From the NCBI RefSeq assembly GCF_014649655.1, contig NZ_BMTL01000033.1:1-64000 (forward strand): 64,000 nucleotides of DNA. Reading direction: 5' to 3'. Below the pieces are notes generated by a model. That model did not search any database. It was not told the origin of the DNA and saw nothing but the letters and a program-made list of their open reading frames with translations. The DNA comes from Streptomyces humidus. Its GTDB lineage: Bacteria > Actinomycetota > Actinomycetes > Streptomycetales > Streptomycetaceae. Every line of letters begins with the position of its first letter. Positions within the stretch are counted from its first letter, which is position 1. Positions 33,606 to 42,900 of the stretch are shown here, in pieces. A program made the translations under genes and the position numbers.

Positions 33606-34727
33606 ATGGCGAGACTGACCCGCGCACAGCAGCAGGAGCGGACCCGTGCGGCGGTGCTGGTGGCGGCCCGGCAGGAGTTCGCCGAGTTCGGCTACGCCGA
33701 GGCCAAGATCGACCGGATCGCCGAGCGGGCCGAACTGACCAGGGGGGCGGTCTACTCCAACTTCACCGGCAAGCGCGCGCTGTACCTCGCGGTGCTGGTC
33801 GACGCCGCCGAACGGGCCCGGGACGCCGCCGAACCCCCGGCGGAATCCCCCGCCTCCGTCGGACAGGCGCTCGGCTCGTTCGCCCGGGTCTGGCTCGAAC
33901 GGCTGCCCTTCCTCGGCGACACCCCGGGAAGCGGCCATCTGCAGTTGCGCTCGCTGTCCGGAGTGCTCGGCACCGAGTCGGCGCGGGCCGCGCTCGCCGA
34001 ACTCGTCCGGTTCGAGGCGCTGTTGCTCGCGCTTGCGCTCGAGCCGCGGTCCGCCGTGCGCGCCGCGGCCGTGCGGCCCGCCGGGCTGGTCCTGACCCTG
34101 CTCCACGGCGCGGCCGGCCTCGCGGAGAACGCCCCCGGCGTCGGCGACCCCTTCGACCTGGCGCGCGCCGCCGAGCATCTCGCCGGGATCGCCCTCGGCG
34201 ACGACCGGGAGCCGCCGCATCTGCCCTATGTCGCTCCGGCGCGCTCGACCGAGACCCCGTGGACGCCGCCGGGCGGTCTGCGCGACGAGATCACCGGCCG
34301 GCCGGCCGGTCTCGGCGACGACGGGGTGGTCGTCGTGCTGGGTGCGGGGCGCCTGTCCGCGGCCGAGGACGCGATGCGCTCGGCCCGGCCGGACGACGAG
34401 GTGACGGTCGTCGTCGTCACGAGCGACCCCGCCGAGATCGGCCGGCTGGCGCGGCTCCGGATCGTGGATCTCGTCGGCTGTCTGCGCCGGGTGTTCACGG
34501 CCGACCGGCTGCCCCGCGCGCGCGTCGTGTTCGACGACGCCGGAACGGTCCCGGCAGCCCTCGGTCACCTCGCGGCCGGCGACCTCCCGGCCGGCGACCT
34601 CGACCTCGCCGAGATCGCGGTCCGGGTCCGCGACGGGCTGATCACGACGTACGCGACCGGCCGCGGCGCGGGCCACGCCGCGGCCCGCCACCACTCCCCC
34701 GATCCCGGGCGGAGCGGGGCGGTGTGA
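33606..34727 (+). CDS. TetR-family regulator with long C-terminal extension
   Basis: A 373-aa protein, well above the usual 190-220. Residues about 5-60 are the TetR helix-turn-helix (AQQQERTRAAVLVAARQEFA, IAERAELTRGAVYSNFTGKR). Residues about 70-200 are a typical all-alpha ligand domain. From about 215 on there is an additional alpha/beta-looking domain (GVVVVLGAGRLSAAEDAMRS, DDEVTVVVVTSDPAEIGRL) that I do not recognise. ATG at 33606. It is divergent from the DrrAB exporter and next to the dyad described above, so it is probably the repressor of export, released by the product or an intermediate. Confidence 0.85.
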   Translation: MARLTRAQQQERTRAAVLVAARQEFAEFGYAEAKIDRIAERAELTRGAVYSNFTGKRALYLAVLVDAAERARDAAEPPAESPASVGQALGSFARVWLERLPFLGDTPGSGHLQLRSLSGVLGTESARAALAELVRFEALLLALALEPRSAVRAAAVRPAGLVLTLLHGAAGLAENAPGVGDPFDLARAAEHLAGIALGDDREPPHLPYVAPARSTETPWTPPGGLRDEITGRPAGLGDDGVVVVLGAGRLSAAEDAMRSARPDDEVTVVVVTSDPAEIGRLARLRIVDLVGCLRRVFTADRLPRARVVFDDAGTVPAALGHLAAGDLPAGDLDLAEIAVRVRDGLITTYATGRGAGHAAARHHSPDPGRSGAV

Positions 34728-34808
34728 CACCGGGCACGCCTGCGCCGTCACCGCGACGCGGGACCGGCGGCCGGTACGGGACCTGCGGCCGGTGCGGGAC
34801 CGGCGGCC

Positions 34809-35591
34809 CTAGGTGCTGAGGGAGACCGAACCCAGGGCGCCGAACGCGGCGTGCACCTCCTGGTCCGGCAGCAGGTCCACCGCGCCGGACCAGGAGCCGG
34901 CCAGGACGAGGTCACCTGCCGCGATGCCGGCGCCGAAGTCCGCCAGGATGCGGACCAGACAGGCCACCGACTCGGCCGGATGCCCCATGACCGCCGAGCC
35001 GTGGCCGGTGTGCTCGGCACCGCCGCCGCGCAGGACCATCCGTGCCGCCGCCAGGTCGGCGGTGTCCGGCGGGACGCCGGGGCCGACCACGGCGGCGGCG
35101 GAGGAGGCGTTGTCGGCGACGGTGTCCACCAGGCCGATCCGCCATTCCTCGATCCGGCTGTCGAGCACCTCCAGGACGGGGCAGACCTCCGTGGTGGCGT
35201 CGAGCACGTCCCGGGCCGTGACATCGCGGCCGCTCAGGTCCCGCGCCATCCGGAAGGCGAGCTCGCCCTCGACCTTCGGTGCGATGAACCGGCCCAGATC
35301 CAGATGGACGCCGTCGGGCAGGATCATCCGGTCGGTCAGGTAGCCGAAGTCGGGGTGGTCGATGCCGAACATCCGCTGGATCGCCTCGCTGGTGGCTCCG
35401 ATCTTGAGGCCGGCCGGAACGGCGCCGTCCGCCACGTCGAGCGCGCGGACCTCGCTCTGGATCGCGTACGCGTCCGCCAGGCCGAGCCGCGGGTGCCGCG
35501 ACGACACGGGCGGCACCGGGCGGCGGGTCCTGGCGGCGTTCCACAGCTCGGCGGCGAGCTCGCGGTGGAGGGTCCGTACGGCGGTCGTCAT
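34809..35591 (-). CDS. 2-keto-4-pentenoate hydratase (ADH cassette)
   Basis: A 260-aa MhpD/fumarylacetoacetate-hydrolase-fold enzyme. Metal-binding Glu residues are in FIAPKVEGELAFRMARDL. Also seen are LADAYAIQSEVRALDV, AGLKIGATSEAIQRMFGIDH, VCPVLEVLDSRIEEW and DLVLAGSWSGAVDL. In degradation it hydrates 2-hydroxypenta-2,4-dienoate. In a cyclomarin-type pathway the homologue (CymH) works in the dehydration sense on a branched 4-hydroxy-2-oxo acid. It overlaps the methyltransferase stop (ATGA). No ring-cleavage dioxygenase is nearby, which argues against aromatic degradation. Confidence 0.9.
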   Translation of the reverse strand: MTTAVRTLHRELAAELWNAARTRRPVPPVSSRHPRLGLADAYAIQSEVRALDVADGAVPAGLKIGATSEAIQRMFGIDHPDFGYLTDRMILPDGVHLDLGRFIAPKVEGELAFRMARDLSGRDVTARDVLDATTEVCPVLEVLDSRIEEWRIGLVDTVADNASSAAAVVGPGVPPDTADLAAARMVLRGGGAEHTGHGSAVMGHPAESVACLVRILADFGAGIAAGDLVLAGSWSGAVDLLPDQEVHAAFGALGSVSLST

Positions 35592-36571
35592 CGGGTCGCC
35601 ACGAAGAGCCGGCCCCCGGGCAGACCGATCGGCACGGTCCTGGTCCGCGAGAAGCCCGCAGCGGCGAACTTGTCCAGCCACTCCTGCTCGGTGGGGAGAG
35701 CGACGCTCATGAAGGTGGAGTGCAGATAGGTGAAGAGCGCACTGAACCTGCGCTCCTCGGGCTGCGGCGCGTAGCGGACGGCGTCGGCCACGGCGAGGAA
35801 CCCGCCGGGGGCGAGCGCGTCGCGCAGGGCGCCGAGAACGTTCTGGGCCGTGCGGTCGTCCGCGACGATGTCGTGCATGACATAGCAGGCCAGGACGGCT
35901 TCCGCGCCGGCGACCGGCCCCGGGTCGTCGGCCAGCGACTCGATGGGCCGCTCGATCACCGTCAGGCGCTCGTGCACACCGGCGGCGAGGGCGGCGTCAC
36001 GCGCGGCGGCGCAGGCGGCGCCGTTGACGTCGACGGCCGTGCCGGTGCGTGCCGGATTCTCCCGCAGCAGGTCGATGAGCAGAGCGCCGGACCCGGCGCC
36101 GAGGTCCGTCACCCGGAGCGCGCCGGACGCCACGACCTCCTCGACGAGCTGCGGATAGAAGGCGCGTTCGCCGATCCATCGTGAACTGACCGCGACCCGG
36201 CGTCCGTTGCGCCGATGGGTGCGGGCGGCCTCGGCCGGGTCGGTCAGGAACTCGCGGGCATGGTCGATGAAGGGGCCGTTGGCGTTCATCGCCCAGGACA
36301 CGTACCCGGCCTGGTGACGCAGCTCGGGGTAGTCGGCGGCCGCCCGGAAGCCGCGGGGCGCCTCGGTCTCGGTGATCAGACCCGCGGCGAGCAGCGACGT
36401 CAGGTACGCGGTGACGCCGTCGAGGGGGACGTCGGCCGCCTTGGCCATGTCCGAGGCGGTGAACGTCTCGCCGGAGTCCAGGACCTGGTCGGCCCCGATC
36501 TCGGCGCCGATCTGCAGCAGTGCGGCGACCGCGGCCGCGTCGGCCACGGAGGCCGGGGTGTGCCGTTGCAT
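35588..36571 (-). CDS. SAM methyltransferase of the ADH cassette
   Basis: A 327-aa O-methyltransferase-like two-domain protein. The N-terminal winged-helix dimerisation part has VAALLQIGAEIGADQVL and VPLDGVTAYLTSLLAAGLIT. The catalytic Rossmann part has RVTDLGAGSGALLIDLLREN (motif I), ACYVMHDIVADDRTAQNVLG, and ALAPGGFLAVADAVRYAPQP. Sandwiched between aldolase and hydratase genes with an ATGA overlap, it most likely C-methylates a 2-oxo acid intermediate, as proposed for CymG in cyclomarin biosynthesis. That reaction is inferred from context, not from residues. Confidence 0.82.
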   Translation of the reverse strand: MQRHTPASVADAAAVAALLQIGAEIGADQVLDSGETFTASDMAKAADVPLDGVTAYLTSLLAAGLITETEAPRGFRAAADYPELRHQAGYVSWAMNANGPFIDHAREFLTDPAEAARTHRRNGRRVAVSSRWIGERAFYPQLVEEVVASGALRVTDLGAGSGALLIDLLRENPARTGTAVDVNGAACAAARDAALAAGVHERLTVIERPIESLADDPGPVAGAEAVLACYVMHDIVADDRTAQNVLGALRDALAPGGFLAVADAVRYAPQPEERRFSALFTYLHSTFMSVALPTEQEWLDKFAAAGFSRTRTVPIGLPGGRLFVATR

Positions 36572-36633
36572 GGTTCCCTCTTCCTTGCCCGTCGGATGTG
36601 ACGCGCCGGAACTGACGCGTCGGATGTGACCCG

Positions 36634-37680
36634 TCAGATGTGGTCGGCGGAGCCGTGCGGCAGATCCCCGGGCGCCCGTTCGGCGGCCAGTCGCATGGCG
36701 ACCTCGATGATGGTGTCCTCCTGGCCGGCCACCACGCGCCGTTCGCCCAGTTCGAGGAGGATCTCGCGGGGATCGACGCCGAAGCGCCGGGCCGCCCGCC
36801 GCACCGGCGCCGCGAATCCGGAGAACACTCCGGCGATACCGCTGGCGATGGTGACGCTGTCGTTGGTCGGCACGTGCTTCACGAACCGTTCCTCGGCCGT
36901 GTCCGCCGCGTCGAGGGCGCCGAACAGCCTGATCCGCGTCCGCGCCTGCTCGACATGGAGGTTGGCGGCGACCAGCTCGACCGGCGCGTTGCCCGCGCCC
37001 GCCCCGAACCCGCGTGCCGTGACGTCCACGATGGTCGCCCCCGCCCGCATCGCGGTCATGCTGTTGATCACCGACAGGCCGAGGTTGTTGTGGGCGTGGA
37101 AGCCGATGGCGATGTCGAGCTTGTCGACCAGTTCGCCGACCTTCTCCCGCACCTTCTGCGGGGTGTAGGCGCCGGCCGAGTCCATCAGGACGACCGCCTC
37201 GGCGCCGTAGTCCTGCATGAGCTGTGCCTGTTCGACCAGCTTCTTCGCCGAGGCCATGTGGCTCATCAGCAGCAGGCCCTTCACGGTCACGCCCATGGCC
37301 CGCAGCATCGTGATCTGCTGGCGGGTGACGTCGGCCTCGGTGCAGTGGGCGCCCACCCGGACCTCGTCCACACCGCAGTCGAGGGCGGGCTTGAGGTCGC
37401 GTTCGACGCTGGCGAAGCCGGGGATGGAGAGCACGCCGAGCCGGGAGTGCCGCAGTTCGGCCTTGGCGGCGCGCAGCATCTCCGCGTCGCTGATGGCCGC
37501 GATGCCGACCTGGATGGAGGAGGCGCCGAGACCGTTGCCGTGCCCGACCTCGACGACGTCCACGCCCGCCGACTCGGCGGCCCGGGCGTACACGCTGATG
37601 TCCTCGGCCCCCAGCTGGTGGCCGACGGCGTGGTTGCCGTCCCTGAGCGTCGTGTCACAGATCTGGAGTGTGCCGCTCAT
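36634..37680 (-). CDS. 4-hydroxy-2-oxovalerate aldolase-like enzyme (ADH cassette)
   Basis: A 348-aa DmpG/MhpE-type class II aldolase with HMGL-like TIM barrel. Catalytic and metal residues are in ICDTTLRDGNHAVGHQL (Arg-Asp near the start), GADVVEVGHGNGLG-like DVVEVGHGNGLGAS, and IGFHAHNNLGLSVINSMTAM (His motif). The C-terminal partner-binding domain is present. It normally cleaves 4-hydroxy-2-oxovalerate to pyruvate and acetaldehyde. In the proposed cluster role it joins pyruvate and isobutyraldehyde (CymE-like). It overlaps the aldehyde dehydrogenase stop (ATGA), its physical partner in this enzyme family. Confidence 0.92.
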   Translation of the reverse strand: MSGTLQICDTTLRDGNHAVGHQLGAEDISVYARAAESAGVDVVEVGHGNGLGASSIQVGIAAISDAEMLRAAKAELRHSRLGVLSIPGFASVERDLKPALDCGVDEVRVGAHCTEADVTRQQITMLRAMGVTVKGLLLMSHMASAKKLVEQAQLMQDYGAEAVVLMDSAGAYTPQKVREKVGELVDKLDIAIGFHAHNNLGLSVINSMTAMRAGATIVDVTARGFGAGAGNAPVELVAANLHVEQARTRIRLFGALDAADTAEERFVKHVPTNDSVTIASGIAGVFSGFAAPVRRAARRFGVDPREILLELGERRVVAGQEDTIIEVAMRLAAERAPGDLPHGSADHI

Positions 37681-38567
37681 GACCGCCCCCGCCCGGCGCG
37701 CGCCTCCGCCGCGGCGACGGCGGCGCAGGTGATGATGTCCAGGTTTCCGGCGTAGGGCGGGAAGTGGTCGCCCCGCCCCTCGACCTCCACCGTGAGCATG
37801 TAGCGGTCTCCGGTGGCGACCGGCGGCACCACGACCCGGTAGCCGGGAACGTAGGAACGGATCTGTTTCTCCATCGTGGTGACGGCGTCCCGCAGGGCGT
37901 CGAGGTCGATGCGTTCGGTGGTGGACACGGCGACGGAGTTGCGCATGACGATGCCGGGGTCGGCCGGGTTGATGATCAGCACGGTCTTGGTCCGGGCCGC
38001 GTCGCAGAACTCGCCGGTCGCCTGTTCCGTGGTGTGGACGTACTCGTCCAGGTTGGCCCGTGAGGCGGGGCCCACGCTGGCCGAGGCGCTCGCCGAGACG
38101 ATCTCCAGGTAGTCGACATGGCCCGCGATCCGCGTGATGCAGTGGGCCATCGGGACGGCGGCCTGCCCGCCGCAGGTCACCATGGAGAGGTACTGCTCCT
38201 CCACGCAGGTCTCCAGGTTGAGGGCCGGGACGCAGAACTTGCCCCGGTTGGCCGGTGTGAGGTCGATGAACGGCAGCCCCAGCGGCTCGACGACGCCCCA
38301 GTGGCGGGTGGCGTCGGCGGCGGAGGTCGCGTCGAACACCAAGTCGATGTCGTCCTTGGCCTCGAGGACCGCGTCGATGCCGTCGGTGCTCGTGGCGACC
38401 CCCCGGCCGCGGGCCAGTTCGAGGCCGGGTGACTCGGCCCGCCTGCCGGCGAACAGCACACAGGTCAGCAGAGGCGACGTCTCGAGTTTCAGCAGCAGAT
38501 CGGTTCCGATGTTCCCGGTCCCCACGACGGCGGTTCGCAGCGGAGCCGGATGCTCTGGCGTCCTCAT
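37677..38567 (-). CDS. Acylating aldehyde dehydrogenase (MhpF/DmpF-like, ADH cassette)
   Basis: A 296-aa CoA-acylating dehydrogenase. N-terminal NAD-binding TAVVGTGNIGTDLLLKL, catalytic Cys in LSMVTCGGQAAVPMAH, and NSVAVSTTERIDLDAL towards the C-terminus. It is normally the partner of the aldolase, converting acetaldehyde to acetyl-CoA. In the biosynthetic reading it reduces an acyl-CoA (isobutyryl-CoA from valine) to the aldehyde used by the aldolase. The ATG at 38567 overlaps the stop of the prenyltransferase gene, so prenyltransferase, dehydrogenase and aldolase are one coupled string. Confidence 0.92.
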   Translation of the reverse strand: MRTPEHPAPLRTAVVGTGNIGTDLLLKLETSPLLTCVLFAGRRAESPGLELARGRGVATSTDGIDAVLEAKDDIDLVFDATSAADATRHWGVVEPLGLPFIDLTPANRGKFCVPALNLETCVEEQYLSMVTCGGQAAVPMAHCITRIAGHVDYLEIVSASASASVGPASRANLDEYVHTTEQATGEFCDAARTKTVLIINPADPGIVMRNSVAVSTTERIDLDALRDAVTTMEKQIRSYVPGYRVVVPPVATGDRYMLTVEVEGRGDHFPPYAGNLDIITCAAVAAAEARAGRGRS

Positions 38568-39709
38568 TCGGTCCTTCCTCTCGCAGTGGGGCGGCCGCCG
38601 GGGTGGTCCTGTTGGCCGGCTCCGAGCGGCGGTGGGTTCACGTCGTGCATCTCCGGTGACAGATAGACCTTCACGCGGGGGCGGGAGCGGCCCGGCTGCC
38701 AGGAGAGGTAGTTGTGGACGCCGGTTCCCTCGTCGAGGTCGCGGTGGGCGATGCCGGCGAGCACGGCGTCGTAGCGGCTCAGCGCCCGCGGATGCGCGGC
38801 GAGGACCCGGCGGATGCGCCCACGGACCTGGCCGTCGTGCTCCGCATAGGTCCACAGCGGTATGTAGAGCGTGGCCGGGGGCCGTTCGAGGGTCTGGGCG
38901 TCGAACAGCGACAGGCAGGTGACGGGCGGCTGCACGGTGAAGTGGCGGCGCCCGTCCGTCATGGTCGCGCACAGGGCGCGCACCTCGCCCGGCTCGAACC
39001 CCGGATAGGACTTGAGGACGGCCGCCACCTCCTCGGCGTCGGCGCCGAAGTGCCGGAAGTAGACCTTCACCCGGGCCTCGGGGCCGTCGGCGAGATCCAG
39101 CGAGAGCAGGAAGGGCACGTCGTAGCCGGGCCGCTGGACATGGGCCTGGACCGCGGACCACAGATGTCTCGCCCCCATCCGGTCCAGTGCGGTGTACAGC
39201 AGGTCGAACACCCCGTCCGGGCCGGTCACGTCCAGGTAGAACCAGACCTTGAACCGGACCGGGGCGCCGGGCCGCACCTCGGCGCCGTACATGGACACGT
39301 GCGGCCCGTCGGCGTCATCGGGCAGGAGCAGGTCCGCGACGGCCGACCACCGGGCCGTGCCGGCGCCGTGGCGTCCGGCGAGCAGCGGCATGAGCGCCCG
39401 CGCCGCGCCGGGGTCACGGGCCGGCACGCCCGCGGTGAGCGGCTCCATGGCGAACTGGAGGGCGGGCGTGTCCCCGCCCAGGTCGACGGCGTACTCCACC
39501 GGCGACCCGTCGGGCGACACGTCCGACAGGGGGAGGTCGCTCGGACGGGCGGCGCCCCAGTGGCCGGTCATGGCGCGGAACGTCGCGACGAACTCCGTGC
39601 CGCCGCCCCCCAGTCCCAGAGTTCGTGCTGTCTTCTCCAATAGCGTGGCGCAGGCATCTCGGACCGTCGCCGACTCCTCGGTCACCCGGTTCTCCTCGTC
39701 AAGTTCCAC
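38564..39709 (-). CDS. DMATS-type indole prenyltransferase (CymD-like)
   Basis: A 381-aa ABBA-fold aromatic prenyltransferase of the tryptophan dimethylallyltransferase type, at the bacterial length. Visible segments are LEKTARTLGL and FRAMTGHWGA near the N-terminus, YAVDLGGDTPALQFAMEPLT (Glu expected to contact the indole N-H), RFKVWFYLDV (Arg/Lys diphosphate ligands), EARVKVYFRHF and RPRVKVYLSPE (the repeating K-x-Y strands). It lies 42 bases behind the MbtH gene. By analogy with CymD it should reverse-prenylate N1 of free tryptophan before the NRPS uses it. The family is clear; regiochemistry is inferred. Confidence 0.88.
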   Translation of the reverse strand: MELDEENRVTEESATVRDACATLLEKTARTLGLGGGGTEFVATFRAMTGHWGAARPSDLPLSDVSPDGSPVEYAVDLGGDTPALQFAMEPLTAGVPARDPGAARALMPLLAGRHGAGTARWSAVADLLLPDDADGPHVSMYGAEVRPGAPVRFKVWFYLDVTGPDGVFDLLYTALDRMGARHLWSAVQAHVQRPGYDVPFLLSLDLADGPEARVKVYFRHFGADAEEVAAVLKSYPGFEPGEVRALCATMTDGRRHFTVQPPVTCLSLFDAQTLERPPATLYIPLWTYAEHDGQVRGRIRRVLAAHPRALSRYDAVLAGIAHRDLDEGTGVHNYLSWQPGRSRPRVKVYLSPEMHDVNPPPLGAGQQDHPGGRPTARGRTE

Positions 39710-39751
39710 GTCGGGGCGCGGTGGCTCAATGCCACCCGGCAGGTCGAGGGG

Positions 39752-39964
39752 TCATTCCTCGCCCATGGCGCGGGCCAGGCTCCGCGGCCGCATGTCGGTC
39801 CAGTGCTCCTCGACGAAGTCGAGGCACGCCTGGTGGGTGTCCTCGGGGTGGGCGACGGTCCACCCGGCCGGCACGTCGACGGCCGTGGGCCACATCGAGT
39901 ACTGACCCTCGTCGTTGACCAGGACCACGAACTTCGCCTCGGTGTCGTCGAACGGGTTGCCCAT
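39752..39964 (-). CDS. MbtH-like NRPS chaperone
   Basis: A 70-aa protein with the full MbtH pattern: NPFDDTEAKFVVLVNDEGQY, SMWPTAVDVPAGW, CLDFVEEHWTDMRPRSL. It binds adenylation domains and is needed for their solubility or activity. The ATG at 39964 overlaps the NRPS stop (TGATG), the usual coupling. Confidence 0.95.
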   Translation of the reverse strand: MGNPFDDTEAKFVVLVNDEGQYSMWPTAVDVPAGWTVAHPEDTHQACLDFVEEHWTDMRPRSLARAMGEE

Positions 39965-42900
39965 CAGTTCTCCTCCTTGGTCGTCGCGTTGCGGGCGATG
40001 ACGGCCCGCAGGTGTTCCTCCAGAACCGGGCCGATCACCCCCAGCGCTTCCGGTGTCATGATCGTGCTGTGGCCGGTGGGGACCGGGTGGTACGTGATCT
40101 CGCCGGCGACGAAGTCCCGCCACACCTCGGGGTCGAGGACCCGTTCCCGTTCCTCGGTCGCGCCGAAGATCAGCATGTCGGCGTCGACCCGCTCCGGCCG
40201 GTGCCGGGTGGCGATGGTGATGTTGCGGTGCAGGATCTCCATCAGCAGCTGGAACTCGTCCTCGGCGACGTTGCCGAGGACCGTGTTGGTGGTGCGGGCC
40301 AGCTCCGAGAACTGCGCGAAGGTGAGCTTGCCGCTCGGCAGGGACTCCGGGTCGATGCCCAGCACCTCGAGGATGCCGGTGTAGACCTTGGCGGTGGCCT
40401 CTACGACCTGCTGCTGCTCCTCCTCGGTCAGGGGCCTGGCCGGTTCGGAGTCGAGCGCGACGATGAGCCCGACCTGTTCTCCGGCGGCTTCGAGCCGGGC
40501 GGCCATGGCGTGTGCCACGACGCCGCCGAACGACTGGCCGAGCAGGTAGTAGGGCCCGGTCTTCTGCACCTGCCGCATCTCCTCGATGCAGTGGTCGGCG
40601 ACCTCGATCAGGGTCTCCGGCAGTTCGTCCGGGTGGCTCAGCGCGCGGGACTGCAGCCCGTACACCGGGAAGTCGGGGCTCAGACGCAGCAGCAGATCCG
40701 AGTAGGACCAGCAGATCGCCGCCCCGGGGTGGACGCAGAACAGCGGCGGCAGGGTGCCCCCGGTGCGCAGCGGGAGGAGTACGTCGAAGGCCCTGTCGGC
40801 GCCGTCGGAGCCGAGGTGCGCGGCGAGCTGGGCGACGGTGGGCCCGGCGAAGAACGCCCGGATCGGCACCTCCGTGCCCATGACCTCGGCGATGCGGGCG
40901 ATGAGCTGGTTGGCGAGCAGGGAGTGGCCGCCCAGGTCGAAGAAGTTGTCCTCGACGCCGATCTGTCCCAGGTTCAGCACCTCGGCGAACAGCCCGCAGA
41001 GGATCTCCTCCTGCGGGGTGCGCGGTCCGCGCCCCATGGGCGCCGCGACCGGCGGCGTCGGCAGCGCCTCCCGGTCCACCTTGCCGTTCGGTGTGAGCGG
41101 GAAGTCGACCACGGCCATCACGGCCGCGGGCACCAGGTGCTCGGGCAGCGACCGGCGCAGGTCCTCCCGGACGCCGGTGACGTCGGCGTCCGGGCGGGCG
41201 GGGACCACGTAGCCGAACAGCGCGGCGTCTCCCTGGCGGTCGGCCCGCACGGCCACGGCGGCCCGGGCGACGGCCGGGTGCTTCGCCAGCGCGGCCTCGA
41301 CCTCGCCGGGCTCCACCCGCATCCCGCGGATCTTCACCTGGTCGTCGGTGCGGCCCACGTACTCCAGCTCGAACGTGTGGTTGAGCCGGCCGATGTCCCC
41401 GGTGCGGTACATCCGTGAGCCGGCCGGGCCGTAGGGGTCGGCGACGAAGCGGCCGGCGGTGAGTCCGGGCCGGTGCAGATAGCCGCGGCCCACGGCCGGG
41501 CCGGCGACGTACAGCTCGCCCTCGGTGCCGGGCGGCACCGTCCGCAGGGCCTCGTCGAGAACGTAGACGCGCATCCCCGGGTTGGGGCGGCCGACCGTGA
41601 CGGGCGCGCCGTCCGCGACGTTCAGGGGGTCCGTCATCGTGCAGGCGACGGTGGTCTCGGTCTGCCCGTAGACGTTGACCATCCGCCGCCCCGGCGACCA
41701 GCGGGCGGCGAGACCGGGGGTGAGGACCTCGCCGCCGAGGAGCAGGCCGCGCAGCTCGGTGAGGCGGCCCGGCGCGTCGGCGGGCAGGCTGGCCAGCACC
41801 GACGGCAGCGTCACCAGGTGGGTGATCCGCTGCTCGGCGAGCACCCGGGCCAGCGCCTCGCCCGCGAGGAGGCCCGGCTCGGGAAGGACGAGCGTCCCGT
41901 GCGCGGCGAACGTCACGACGAGGTCCATCACCGAGGCGTCGAAGCCGGGCGAGGAGAGCTGCAGGACGCGGGAGCCGGGCCCGAAGCCCCAGCGGTCCCG
42001 CCAGGCCTCGGCCGCGTCCGCCAGGCCCGCGTGGGTGATCACCGCACCCTTGGGCCGGCCGGTCGATCCCGAGGTGTAGATGACATAGGCGGGGTGGTGC
42101 GGGCCGAGGGCGGCCGAGCGGTCCCGGTCGGTGGGGTTCGTGTCCGGCAGGCTCTCCCGTCGCTCGGCGGTGGCCGGGTCGTCGATGTCGAACACCGGTT
42201 GGCGAGCGCCCAGCCGGGCGGCCCCGGAGGCGTCCGTCACGACCAGTCCGGGCCGGGCGTCCGCGCACAGGTAGGCCACCCGGTCGGCCGGGTAGGCCGG
42301 GTCGACCGGCAGATACGCCGCCCCGCTCTTGGCGATGGCGAGGACGGTGACGACCTGGGGGACGCCGCGCGGCAGCAGCACGGCGACGAGGTCCTCCGGG
42401 CCCACGCCCCGGTCGATCAGGGCCCGCGCCATCCGGTTCGCCCGGCTGTTCAGCTCGGCGTAGGTGAGGTCCGTCGCACCGTCGGTCACGGCGATCGCGG
42501 ACGGGTCGGCCGTCGCCCAGGTCTCGAACAGCCACGGCAGCGTTCCCGGCACGGGCTCAGCACCCTTCACTTCCGCCCCGCTCGTCACGTCAAGTCCTCC
42601 GATGGGTTGGTGGGGAGAGTCGGCGACCTCGCGCAGCAACGTGCCGAACGCGTCGAGGAAGCCGTCGATGGTCGCGCGGTCGTAGAGACCGGTGGCGTAC
42701 TCGACGGCGAGGACCAGCCCGGCGGGCGCGCCCCGGTCGTCGAACGTCTCGACCGCGTTGACGGTGAGGTCCACCCGGGCCACACCGGTCTCGACGCCGT
42801 CCAGTTGCGGCCGCGCGGTCAGACCGGCCAGCTCGAACTCGGCCTCCGGCGTGTTCTGCAGGGCGAGTTGCACCTGGAAGAGCGGGTGGTGCGCGGGAGA

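Noticed and set aside
34809..38567. Aromatic degradation operon (meta-cleavage lower pathway)
   Set aside because: No ring-cleavage dioxygenase or upper-pathway gene is present, a methyltransferase is embedded, and the string is coupled to prenyltransferase/NRPS genes.
36634..38567. Nikkomycin-type NikA/NikB pair (picolinaldehyde and homothreonine synthesis)
   Set aside because: The accompanying hydratase, methyltransferase, DMATS prenyltransferase and N-methylating NRPS fit a cyclomarin-like pathway better, and no NikC/NikD/NikE-like genes are seen.
39964..40770. Penicillin-binding-protein-type cyclase release, as in pentaminomycin pathways
   Set aside because: A normal C-terminal type I thioesterase with GQSFGG and a downstream His is present, and no PBP-like gene is in the window.
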